Assembly: GCA_965201085.1 (NCBI GenBank)
Contig: CBDAVS010000002.1
Coordinates: 1-64,000 of the forward strand
Length of the DNA stretch: 64,000 nucleotides
Origin: JAPOUP01 sp965201085
GTDB taxonomy: Bacteria > Pseudomonadota > Alphaproteobacteria > Rhodobacterales > Rhodobacteraceae
Direction of reading: 5' to 3'
A program made the translations under genes and the position numbers. The notes beneath the pieces are model-generated. The model was not told the origin of the DNA. It did not search any database and worked only from the letters and a program-made list of their open reading frames with translations. Positions 55,614 to 64,000 of this stretch are shown in pieces. How positions within the stretch are numbered: the stretch's first letter is position 1; every line of letters starts with the position of its first letter.

Positions 55614-56621
55614 ATGATCAACACGTTCACTCGGCGGAATGCAGTATCCGCTTTGCTGGCGACCGGCCTTGCGGCTGGTGCCTCGTCACCGGCTTTTACC
55701 GCAGACATGACCTTTACGCTGGCGACGGCCGGATCCGAGACCGACCAGCGCTCGGTCGCGATGGCGGAGGTATTCGCACCGATGGTTGCCGGTTTCGCCG
55801 ATTACCAGCCCGGATATAACGCGACGCTGTTCGCCCAAGGCACTGAACTCGAAGCGATCAGCCGCGGCAACCTGACCATGTCCATCGCTTCAGCGCAGGA
55901 ACTCGCGCAGTTTTTCCCGGAGTTTTCGATCTTCGCGACGGGCTACGTTCATCAGGACGCGGCGCATCAGGTCCGCGTTTTCAACCACCCGCTGATGGAT
56001 CCGTTCAAGCAGAAGGTTGAGGACGAGCTGGGGGTGAAGCTTCTTTCGGTCATGTATCTTGGCCGCCGCCATGTGAACCTGCGTTTCCCGCGCTCGGAAG
56101 TCGACGTTCAAACGCCGACTGACCTCTCTGGCATCAACATACGCATGCCCGGCACTGACGCCTGGCAGTTCCTAGGTGCGGCACTTGGCGCCTCGCCGAC
56201 GCCTATGGCGTTCACCGAGGTCTACACTGCGCTTGCGACCGGAGCGGTTGACGGACAGGACAACCCGCTTCCTACGGTCGTCGATGCCAAATTCTATGAG
56301 GTGACCAAGCAGATCGCACTGACATCGCACCTCGTTGACCTGAACTACATCGCATTTTCAAAGCCGGTCTGGGATGGTCTGACGTCGGACCAGCAGCTTA
56401 CTGTCCAGCGCGCGGCCGATGCGGCCGCCGCCTATGGCCGTTTGAAGCAGCTGGATAAGGAGAGCAGTCTCGCTGACTTTATCCGCAGCCAGGGTGTCGA
56501 GATCTACACGCCGGATCTGGAAGCTTTCCGTACGCATGTGCAGGCGCAGTATGTGGGTAGCGAAGCCGCCGCCGCCTGGCCGGAAGGCGTTCTGGAGCAG
56601 GTCAACGCGCTGGGCAACTAG
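55614..56621 (+). CDS. TRAP transporter substrate-binding protein, DctP family
   Basis: 335 residues, start ATG 55614 behind GGAGG. The leader MINTFTRRNAVSALLATGLA carries a twin arginine (7-8), so it may be a Tat substrate, with cleavage after AFTA. The mature part shows the DctP fold: LSGINIRMPGTDAWQFLGAALGASPTPMAFTEVYTALATGAVDGQDNP includes the Arg that binds the substrate carboxylate and the family signature. It binds an organic acid or acidic sugar in the periplasm. First of a dctP-dctQ-dctM set; frame intact. Confidence 0.93.
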   Translation: MINTFTRRNAVSALLATGLAAGASSPAFTADMTFTLATAGSETDQRSVAMAEVFAPMVAGFADYQPGYNATLFAQGTELEAISRGNLTMSIASAQELAQFFPEFSIFATGYVHQDAAHQVRVFNHPLMDPFKQKVEDELGVKLLSVMYLGRRHVNLRFPRSEVDVQTPTDLSGINIRMPGTDAWQFLGAALGASPTPMAFTEVYTALATGAVDGQDNPLPTVVDAKFYEVTKQIALTSHLVDLNYIAFSKPVWDGLTSDQQLTVQRAADAAAAYGRLKQLDKESSLADFIRSQGVEIYTPDLEAFRTHVQAQYVGSEAAAAWPEGVLEQVNALGN

Positions 56622-56654
56622 GGAAACGGCCGCACTCCGCAGGATGATCATCTC

Positions 56655-57209
56655 ATGAAACCCGTTCAGAAATGGTTCATCCGCGGCACCGAGTTCATCG
56701 CCGCCAGCATGCTGGCGGCGATGTTCCTGACATTTCTCGCGCAGATCTTTTCCCGATATATACTTTTGACGCCTTTCGGCTGGACGCTTGAACTGTGCCT
56801 GCTTCTTTGGGTATGGATCGTGTTTTTCGGCTGCGCCTTTCTGGTGCGTGAACGCGATCATGTCGCGTTTGACATATTCTATCTGGCCGCCCCGCGGCGC
56901 CTCCAGCGGATCCTGGCGCTGATATCATGCGCCGCCATCGTCATTGGAACGGCTTGGGTGTTCCTTCCCACTTGGGATTACATCGACTGGATGAAAATCC
57001 GCAAAACGACGACGGTCAGAAATCCCTTTACCGGTGTGAAGATCCCGCTACGGACGGTCTTCTCCATCTATGCCGTCTTCATGGCGGCGCTTATGGTCCG
57101 CTACGTCTGGCGCTTCGTCGTTGTTCTGAGAAACGGCCCACAGGATGACTCTGAACTTACTTCAATCGTCAACGACGCGAATGATGACGGTGGGGGAGAC
57201 CGGGCATGA
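56655..57209 (+). CDS. TRAP transporter small membrane subunit, DctQ family
   Basis: 184 residues with four predicted membrane helices (about 14-36, 51-70, 89-110, 135-157), among them LCLLLWVWIVFFGCAFLVRERDHVAFDI, the DctQ signature region. It starts 34 bp after dctP, and its TGA overlaps the dctM ATG (ATGA), showing coupling. It forms the permease with DctM and uses an ion gradient for uptake. Confidence 0.92.
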   Translation: MKPVQKWFIRGTEFIAASMLAAMFLTFLAQIFSRYILLTPFGWTLELCLLLWVWIVFFGCAFLVRERDHVAFDIFYLAAPRRLQRILALISCAAIVIGTAWVFLPTWDYIDWMKIRKTTTVRNPFTGVKIPLRTVFSIYAVFMAALMVRYVWRFVVVLRNGPQDDSELTSIVNDANDDGGGDRA

Positions 57210-58501
57210 GCATCGAACTCGCCCTCTGCCTGATCACGCTGTTTGCCCTTGCCGGCATCGGAACGCCGATCGGATACTCGATCATTCTGGCTTCCGCCGT
57301 CTATCTTGGCTTTGCCGGAATGGACCTGGCGCTTACCGGAGAGAAGATACTTCAGGGCCTTTACAAGAGCTTTGTGCTTCTGGCCGTGCCTCTGTTCATA
57401 ATTGCCGCCAACATCATGAACGCAGGCACCATATCCGACAGGCTTCTGAAATTCTGCATTGCCGTGGTCGGCCGTTTCAAAGGCGGGCTTGGCCATGTCA
57501 ATGTTGTCGCATCGCTGATTTTCTCAGGCATGTCCGGGTCCGCCGTTGCCGACGCCGCTGGGATTGGAAGAATCATCATCGGCATGATGACGAAGGCGGA
57601 GCGCTATCCGCGCGGCTATGCGGCGGCGATCACGGCGGCCACCGCAACCATCGGTCCGATCATTCCACCTTCGATACCTATGGTTCTCTACGCGTTGGTT
57701 TCCAACGCGTCCATCGGCGCGCTGTTCCTTGCAGGCATCCTGCCGGGTCTGGTCATGGGCGCGGTCCTCATGGGCATGAATTACCTGATATCCGTGCGCC
57801 GGGGATTTGCCGCTGAAGAGTCGGTGCCGCTGAGCGAACTTCCGAAGATCACGTTCAACGCGTTCCCGGCGCTCCTGATGCCGGCGATCCTGCTCTATGG
57901 CATCTATGGCGGCGTCACGACCCCGACCGAGGCCGCGGCGGTCGCCGCCTTCTATGCGTTAGTTCTGGCGGCCGTCTTTTACAGGGCGCTGTCGGTCAGG
58001 TCGCTTTACGGGATACTCGTTGACAGTGCCCGGTCCTCAGCCGCTGTTGGCGTGGTCATCGGCGGTGCGCTGATTCTAAACTTCATCGTCGTCTCGGAAA
58101 ACATTCCTGGCATGATGTCTGACTTCCTGACGGGTGTTGACGTAGATCCGATCCTGTTCCTGCTTTTGGTGAATCTGCTGGTGCTGGCGCTTGGATGTGT
58201 GCTGGACGCCACCACAATCATTCTGGTGATCGTTCCGCTGTTCATTCCAACCTGCAGGGCGCTTGGCATAGACCTGGTCCATTTCGGCGTGCTGGTCGTC
58301 GTCAACTCGATGATTGGCCTGATCACGCCACCATACGGGATTCTTCTGTTCGTCATCAACGCGGTGACCAGCATTCCGCTGAAGGAGATCATCGGGGAAA
58401 TCTGGGCGTTCCTTGCCGTCCTTGTCCTTGCGCTGCTGCTTATGATCATGATGCCTGACATCGTTCTGTGGCTGCCTAGGGTGTTCGGCTATCAGGGCTG
58501 A
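57206..58501 (+). CDS. TRAP transporter large permease subunit, DctM family
   Basis: 431 residues with about 12 membrane segments. Family motifs include FSGMSGSAVADAAGIGRIIIGMMTKAERYPRGYAAAITAATATIGPIIPPSI and, near the C-terminus, GLITPPYGILLFVINAVTSIPL. The frame is complete and its stop overlaps the start codon of the quiC-like gene (TGATG), so transporter and enzyme were one operon. The substrate would be that of the adjacent pathway. Confidence 0.93.
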   Translation: MSIELALCLITLFALAGIGTPIGYSIILASAVYLGFAGMDLALTGEKILQGLYKSFVLLAVPLFIIAANIMNAGTISDRLLKFCIAVVGRFKGGLGHVNVVASLIFSGMSGSAVADAAGIGRIIIGMMTKAERYPRGYAAAITAATATIGPIIPPSIPMVLYALVSNASIGALFLAGILPGLVMGAVLMGMNYLISVRRGFAAEESVPLSELPKITFNAFPALLMPAILLYGIYGGVTTPTEAAAVAAFYALVLAAVFYRALSVRSLYGILVDSARSSAAVGVVIGGALILNFIVVSENIPGMMSDFLTGVDVDPILFLLLVNLLVLALGCVLDATTIILVIVPLFIPTCRALGIDLVHFGVLVVVNSMIGLITPPYGILLFVINAVTSIPLKEIIGEIWAFLAVLVLALLLMIMMPDIVLWLPRVFGYQG

Positions 58502-59858
58502 TGCCGCTATGCATGGCGACAGCCTCGGTCCCCGGTGATCTGAGGGCCAAGCTGGTAGCGATTGCGGGTGCGGGCTTCGATGGGGTCGAGCTTTGTGATC
58601 CCGATCTCGCCGGCCACAGCGGCGGTCCGGAAGACGCTGCCCTGCTCGCCGCGGATCTTGGCCTGGCGATTGAGATTCTACAGCCATTTGACAGTTTCAA
58701 AGGCTGGCTAGGCAGTAAAGGGTCGGAGGCGCGGGACCGAAGACTCGACCTTCTGAATCGGCTGGGCGCCAAGGCGCTGTTGCTCGGAAGTTCGTTTCGC
58801 GGGAGAGACCGAGGCGGTCGTGAAAGCCTTGTGGGCGATCTTGGCGCACTCGCCGAACGCGCGGACAGCCATGGTGTTCGCCTGGCATATCTGGCGCTGC
58901 CCTAGGTGGGCCGTATGACTTCGGAAATGTTAGCCACAGAACTCGTGAGCGAAGTCAACAGCCCTTATCTTGGACTTGCCCTGAAATCGGTCCTTTCGCT
59001 CGCGGATGGATCGCAGGCAGCGAGGCTGCGGAACCTCGCGGGCGAAAGGTTGCTGCATGTTCGACTGTCGGACGCGACGGTGGTGCGCTTCGGCCACCCC
59101 GCTCGCTGAAAACGTGCCGCAGGCTTCTCCCGGAACAGGGGGACAGGGTGAGCTTGATCTGGCGAGCTTTGTGCGCGGCGCGGCTGGGATATGCAGGCCC
59201 CTAGTCGACCGCTTTCGGAGTTTCCGACGGCGTGAAGGCCAGTCATTCCGGCTTCGAGCGGAATGGTTTCCGGGCGCTGGTCTCTCTTCTTGAGGACGCG
59301 GTGCAGTCTGAGCCTTCGCTGAAGGAACCACTCCCGGACATGCCTTCCCGCGTCTACCCGTTGGCTATCGAATTCGTTGAGTTCGCTGCAGACGGAACCT
59401 CGGCGGCCGAGCTTCAGAAGATGCTTTCGGCGCTGTGTTTTCGAGAGGAACGAAGGTACCGCTCGAAATCCGCCTCTCTCTGGAGGCAGGGCACTGTCAA
59501 TGTAGCCCTCAATACCGAATCCATAGGATTCACCGTTGAGGCGAGGGCAGAGCATGGGCCATGCGTCTGCGTTATTGGACTTCGCGTGAGGGATGCCGGA
59601 CAGACGGTCGCGCTTGGAGCGCCAGCGTTCTCGCAGCCGGTTGGCGCAGGCGAGCTTGACATTCCGGCGATCAAGGGAGTGGGCGGTTCGGTCGTTCATT
59701 TCATCGCTGAGAAATCCGATCTCCATCGCGTTTGGGATATCGAATACGAAACGGTTCCACGTCCCGAACTCCCGCCGCCAACGGGCATTCGGCGCATCGA
59801 CCACTTCGCGCAGACCATGCGTTACGAGGAAATGCAGAGCTGGCTCACCTATTATACT
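58501..59858 (+). pseudogene. QuiC-like bifunctional protein (3-dehydroshikimate dehydratase/HPPD-like fusion), multiple lesions, 3' end lost
   Basis: The first domain is a sugar-phosphate isomerase/epimerase-type barrel (MATASVPGDLRAKLVAIAGAGFDGVELCDPDLAGHSG, IEILQPFDSFKGW). The frame reaches TAG at 58903-58905 inside LAYLALP*VGRM, where relatives read EALPWGRH, so a Trp codon is the likely ancestor. It continues in frame to LHVRLSDA (59070) and then shifts. The C-terminal HPPD-like domain is open from 59232: YPLAIEFVEFAADGTSAAELQKML, RYRSKSASLWRQGTVNVALNTE, GELDIPAIKGVGGSVVHFIAEKS. The end is cut at 59858 by ISNCY F. QuiC converts 3-dehydroshikimate to protocatechuate in quinate/shikimate use. 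Confidence 0.85.
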
Positions 59859-61554
59859 AGTGTCCGCCAGAAAACTGCCAAGCTGCGGTTTTTTGCGGTA
59901 AATGACGGAATCCACCTTACGGGGATTCACCGGATATGGCAGTCAGGGTATGCCGCGGAATCCGGCAATCCTCCCCTTCAGGAGGCCCCGATGCGCAGGG
60001 TCCACGACACCCAGCGGCGGCCCGGCGCCCCGACATCAGGAGGATCAGGCCGACCGTCAGATCGAGGGACGACATCCCGGCGATCCTGATCGGCTTCCAG
60101 GACCTCTACAGCGACGAAGGGACCCGAAAGCGGCTGTTCGGGCTTCCGGGCAGGATGGTGCTTCCCGGAAAGAGCCACCGGGTCGGCAGGCCGGGGATGG
60201 AACCGTTGACCATCCCGGTGCCGGGGGGCGTGAAGCAGGGCCCCGGATACGGATACGGATACCGGCGTCTGGTTGACAGCGTGTCGCTCCTCACGCCTGA
60301 GCTTATCGCCGGGGTCGGAAGGATGGTCGTGGAGAGGGGCCACAGGGTGGCCGGAAAAAAGCCTGGCGCCGCGTCGCGCGGCCGCCGTGATTCCTTCGTG
60401 GCCGGGACCGACGTCCACCATCCGACCGACCGCGGCCTGCTGATGGACGCGGCGCGGTGCATGGTCCGGGACGTGTCCCGGGCCTGCGGGGGGCCTGGGC
60501 CGCCCGGCTGGCGGCGGAAGGAATACCTTTGCGGAAAGCTCCGGAAAGGCTACCTCCGGGTGGCCAAGTCACGGCTCGCCGACCCGCGCCCGAGGGACGT
60601 GGAGGCGCTGCTCCGGCTCGCCCTGAAGCTGGCGGACAGGGCGGAGGCGGGCCGCGCGGAGATCGACGGCAGGTTGGGTATCCCGGGCCCATCGGACAGT
60701 GTCCGGCGCTTCATCGGCCATGTCAGGCCCCGGGCGGACCTGACCGGACGGTGGATCCTGAAGGGAGGGACGATCCCGCACCGCGGGAAGGTGCACCCGA
60801 TATCCGGGCCGGACACCCGCTGGACATCGAAGGGAAAGGCCGGGGTCCCGGTGGAGCCCGGCGTTCCGGTCCGCCTCCTTGAGGACCGTCACGGATTCCT
60901 CCCGCACCGTTCCGTCATGTGGGAGGGGAGCGACGTGGACGTGGCGGTCCCCATCGGCGGGGAGGCGCGGGCCCGGTTCCCCGACCTGTCGGTGGTGAGC
61001 CTCGACCGTGGTCTGCACAGCCCCCCGGACCGGCTGGGGCCTGACGGGATGCCGGCGCCGACGCCATGCCGCGGAAAGGCAGGCTGTCGAAGGCGGACCG
61101 CGTCCGGGAAAGCGGGGAGGCGTTCCGCGGGGCGCGGCGCGCCCACGCCGCCGGCGGGTCGGCCATCAGCAACCTGGAGCACCGCGGTCTGGACCGCGTC
61201 GGCGGCCACGGAAAGAAGGGTTTCGCCGGCGCCGTGGCGCTGGCGGTGCTGGCCGCGAACGTCCACCGCCTCGGCCTGATGCCGCCGGCGAGGGAGCGCC
61301 CCGTGCTCCCCGCCGCCGCCTGACCGGGGCGTCCACCGGTGAATCGGCCCATGGAAGGTCCCGCCGCTGCGGGGCCCGGACCGGCGTGCCCGCGGGCCGG
61401 CGGAGGCCCGGATGTTCACCATATGTTACCGCCACCGACCGTCCCGTCGAAGCCCCGGCGGCGCCCCGAGGGGCCCGGCTAGGGTCCCGTGAAGCCGGAA
61501 CCCGCCGGATCCGGCCCTGTCACCGGAAAAACACGGGGTTTTCTGGCAGACACT
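59859..61554 (+). mobile_element. ISNCY-family insertion sequence, copy F
   Basis: The left repeat starts at 59859 and the right ends at 61554. Flanks are TACT and AACT, and the genes on the two sides differ (quiC-like left, oxidoreductase right), so DNA between two insertions was probably deleted. It has a deletion in the left terminal region (near 59948) and one of about 90 bp that removes CGFDRLREPANQH and the duplication site. The remaining frame 59936-61279 is open for 447 codons and includes LVDSVSLLTPEL, RGRRDSFVAGTDVHHPTD, SKGKAGVPVEPGVPV and ARFPDLSVVS. The GRLSKADR block is out of frame. Confidence 0.85.
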
Positions 61555-61764
61555 AACTACGACGCGCGCGGAGCCGGATTGCTGGACCGTGCCCTAGCGG
61601 TACGGGAAGGACGGCGGCCCCGCGCGAGCGGAGCAATGGCGCTGCATATCTACGAGGTCATGACTGGTATGCTAGACAGCTAGGGGCTAGGACGTTTCGT
61701 CGATATGGAAAGCGCCTGCGAACGGCCTGCGATGCTTCCAGAAACGACAGGCAGCGGAGATCTC
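61555..61764 (+). pseudogene. C-terminal fragment of a Gfo/Idh-family oxidoreductase with in-frame TAG
   Basis: Directly after the IS end the frame reads YDARGAGLLDRALAVREGRR, then RASGAMALHIYEVMTGMLDS, the usual C-terminal helix of Gfo/Idh proteins. TAG follows at 61681-61683, then in the same frame GLGRFVDMESACERPAMLPE, which is also family-like. About 300 N-terminal residues are missing, lost with the deletion marked by ISNCY F. Confidence 0.7.
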
Positions 61765-62422
61765 ATGACAGTCCAGACTCTCGGCATCGGCGAACCTTTT
61801 TTTCGGGATCGGAGTGATTGTGGGTGCCGCCCGGCATGTAGTTTCGGGCAGGACGATCGTGCTGAACCTTTCGGAGCGACCGATTCAGGTTCGCGATCAA
61901 CGGCTTGGTGCGCTGCAGTCAGTGATTCTGAAAGACACCGTGATGGTGGGGGTTCGGCATGCCGTCGTGATCGAGCGTTTTGCGGACCATGAGGACGAAG
62001 TGGACCTGATGGCGCGGGTGCGCGAGATCTGGCCCTCAGCGTCTGAAGTTCGCGGCGAAGAGCGCCTTCGCGGGGTTGAGCATTACATGTCGCCAAAGGT
62101 GTGGCTTGGGCGGTTAGGCTTCACGCTGTACCATTCAGCTTCGGTCCCGCTGAATGTCGGCCAGCATCGGGATCATGCCTTCTGTCCGGTTTCGGGGTTT
62201 CGGGAAGCCTACACACAGATTGTCGGCTTCGGAAAGATGCAGCAATGCTGCGAACGCGATACAGGCACGCTTTATTGGGAAGAACCCATGGCGCCCGGCG
62301 GCACGCATCGGCCCATGTATGACGAACAGGGAAACTATCCCTGGCGCCAGTTCGAAACGATCACGCCGTCAATTTTCATGGCGGTCGAAATGCTGCTCGA
62401 CGGTGTGGCTCCACCTGCGTGA
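61765..62422 (+). pseudogene. Conserved-looking protein of unknown function, frameshift in a T7 run
   Basis: ATG 61765 opens MTVQTLGIGEPFF and then shifts in seven Ts (61797-61803). Taking out one T joins it to the frame GIGVIVGAARHVVSGRTIVL...GVRHAVVIERFADHEDEVDLMARVRE, giving about 218 residues. The C-terminal half has several His residues (LYHSASVPLNVGQHRDHAF) and GGTHRPMYDEQGNYPWRQFETITPSIFMAVEM, which could be a cupin-like or other metal site. I do not recognise the family. It is placed between two Gfo/Idh genes, overlapping none, so it likely belonged to the same catabolic operon. Confidence 0.5.
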
Positions 62423-62435
62423 GGACTATGGGAAG

Positions 62436-63600
62436 ATGAGGCTGCTGCCCGAAGATTTCGATTTTGACGGACCGTTCCCCAGACAGTCGCGCCGCCTACG
62501 CCTTGGCGTTGTCGGCGGCGGGCGAAACGCTGGCATGCAGGCGGCGGCCGCGCGCTTGACGGACAGATGGGAAATCGTGGCAGGAGCGTTTTCGTCCGAT
62601 CCCGTCCGGGCCAAAGCCGCTAAGGGCGACTGGCACGTCAACGATGAGCGCTGCTACACCAGCTTCCAGTCGATGGCTGACGCTGAGTCCGCGCGGCCCG
62701 ATGGTGTCGACACGGTCATGATCACGACGCCCAACCATCTGCATTTCGCCTCCGCTAGAGCGTTTCTCGACGCGGGCATTCATGTCCTTTGCGACAAGCC
62801 GCTGACCAACGAGATCGACGAGGCGGAGAAGCTGGCCGCGCTCGCTGAAACCTCCGGCTGCGTTTTCGGCGTTTCCTACACGATGTCCTGTTTTCCGATG
62901 ATCCGCCAGGCCCGTGAGATAGTCGCCGAAGGCGGCATCGGCCGGATCAACCAGATTCACGTGGAGTTCATGCAGGACTGGATGATTCCGGCGGATGTGG
63001 CGGGCGCCCCTCATGTCAGATGGCGGCTTAATCCGGCTAAGTCGGGCAGAACCTCCTGCGTGGGTGACGTCGGGACCCATGCGGCGCATCTGGCGACATT
63101 CGTGAGCGGTCTGCGCCTCACCGATCTTCGCGCAGAGTTCCATGTCTGTGGCGCACCGAAGCGTTTGGAGGACACGGCTTTCATGATGACGCGTTACGAG
63201 GGCGGCGTGCCTGCCACGTTGATGACCACCCGCCTGGCGCCTGGGAACCGCGGTGGTCTGCGGTTTCGCGCTTTCGGATCGGAGGGCGGTCTCGAATGGG
63301 ATCTGGAAAAATCCGAACGGCTCAGGTTCAACCGATTCGGGGAACCTGACCGGATCATCAGCCGCGGCCATGGCATTAGCTAGCGGACGGAGCGGCTGAT
63401 TCGCACCGCACGGGGTTTCCCTGAAGGTATTATCGAGGCCTGGGGCAATCTCTATACCGAGTTTGCTATGGCCCTTGCCGCGCGCAGTGACGGGCTGCGG
63501 CCTCCCGCTGACTGGCTCGAGATGCCGGGAGTAGCCGATGGTGTGCGTTTCATTGCGGCAAGCGTTAGATCGAACGAGCAGGGGGGCATGGGTTTCGATC
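62436..63600 (+). pseudogene. Gfo/Idh/MocA-family oxidoreductase with in-frame TAG
   Basis: From ATG 62436 the protein reads MRLLPEDFDFDGPFP, the Rossmann motif LGVVGGGRNAGMQ, TPNHLHFASARAFLDAGIHVLCDKPLT (EKP-type motif as DKP) and GDVGTHAAHLATFVSG with the conserved Asp and His. TAG stands at 63381-63383 after GHGIS. The same frame goes on RTERLIRTARGFPEG, then EAWGNLYTEFAMALAARSDG, and PGVADGVRFIAASVRSNEQGGM, which are normal C-terminal motifs of this subfamily. Thus one stop codon splits an otherwise complete gene at about residue 315 of about 385. The natural stop is not clear; the open frame runs to 63740. Confidence 0.8.
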
Positions 63601-64000
63601 TGATCCGCAGCGTAACCGACCGGCATCGCAGCGATGGTGCAGAGAGCTGTGGCCCGCTGGGACTTCGCAAACCTGCCGATGGGGCGCGTGCGCGATATGG
63701 TTCTGCCACAGACAGGCAGGGAATTTCTACCTGCCTGTGAGTCGGATCCAGCGGCAAAATTCCGCGTGAATCGCTGAAATAGGTACAGGCATGCCGAGCT
63801 TGATGCGGAAGCGGCCCGCAGAGCCCGTAAAAAATCTGAATGGGCGTAAATTGCCCATAATATGACATGGCCCGCCAGTCCGGTAACGCCCAGCGTGGTT
63901 TCGCGGCTTGGAAGCGGAATTGTGCAAGGTTCGCCGCAGATTTCGTCCTCACCGGTGCACAGGTCCCGCACTTCTTTCTGCTTCAGATGCGCTCGAACAC
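63601..64000. other. 400-bp end of window, no gene recognised
   Basis: After the oxidoreductase homology ends the plus frame stays open to 63740 without family features. Minus-strand frames at 63452-63971 look like shadows. I see no IS end. Confidence 0.4.

Noticed and set aside
33528..61554. Repeated blocks as a CRISPR array or satellite
   Set aside because: The repeats are 1.5-1.8 kb IS copies with inverted ends and target duplications; no short regularly spaced repeats occur.
58903..63383. Reassignment of TAG to an amino acid
   Set aside because: bamA, ompH, recG, the dsbA-like gene and the M48 gene end properly with TAG, so it is a stop in this genome.

Overview
The window comes from an alphaproteobacterium, most likely a Rhodobacterales-like lineage. 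The evidence is an rseP-bamA-ompH-fabZ-lpxA-lpxI-lpxB envelope cluster that uses LpxI, a GAAC-N7-GAAC box of the alphaproteobacterial LexA type in front of a small gene, gluQ, tripartite TRAP transport genes, and IS families common in this class. Single-copy housekeeping genes are intact (rseP, bamA, lpx genes, mnmA, ligA, recG, hisI, gluQ, gyrA, dsbA-like, M48 protease, tRNA-Asp). Accessory genes are largely broken, and roughly 40 percent of the window is insertion sequence, much of it nested and decayed. This looks like a genome in an early phase of reduction with IS expansion, as in recently host-restricted bacteria. That lifestyle is an inference. Layout: 1-1.9 kb, a frameshifted GMC oxidoreductase. 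1.9-3.7 kb, ISNCY copy A. 4-9.3 kb, rseP, bamA, ompH. 9.45-13.2 kb, ISNCY copy B carrying a nested Tn5-like IS. 13.7-16.9 kb, fabZ-lpxA-lpxI-lpxB. 17-23.2 kb, mnmA (minus strand), ligA, recG and a 38-residue membrane peptide behind a LexA-type box. 23.4-27.1 kb, a nest of three IS1031-like copies and one dead IS30. 27-32.5 kb, small membrane ORF, iscU-like, hisI, gluQ, gyrA. 33.2 kb, tRNA-Asp. 33.5-41.3 kb, ISNCY copies C and D, two tandem IS1031-like copies, an IS1595-like element and a broken nucleotidyltransferase gene. 41.5-46.7 kb, broken ispG, dsbA-like, M48 protease, fragments of an aminotransferase and of PBP1A, an IS427-like element and a GST gene. 46.9-51.2 kb, Tn5-like fragments, ISNCY E and an intact IS30. 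51.1-64 kb, a sugar- or cyclitol-type catabolic locus: GntR regulator, Gfo/Idh oxidoreductases, an intact DctP-DctQ-DctM TRAP transporter and a broken quiC-like gene, cut by a dead IS30 and ISNCY F. How the genes work together: the envelope block makes outer membrane proteins (RseP, BamA, the Skp-type chaperone) and lipid A (FabZ, LpxA, LpxI, LpxB). LigA, RecG and GyrA serve DNA maintenance. The TRAP importer still looks functional, but the enzymes around it carry in-frame stops, frameshifts and an IS-associated deletion. The most unusual signals are these. Dead IS30 copies differ from the intact copy mainly by A:T to G:C transitions. ISNCY copies share one frameshifting 7-nt duplication yet one of them has a clean target duplication, so they appear to have been mobilised in trans. 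ISNCY carries a conserved hairpin covering the transposase Shine-Dalgarno. The LexA-type box precedes a membrane micro-protein. BamA has a long insertion in its loop-6 region.
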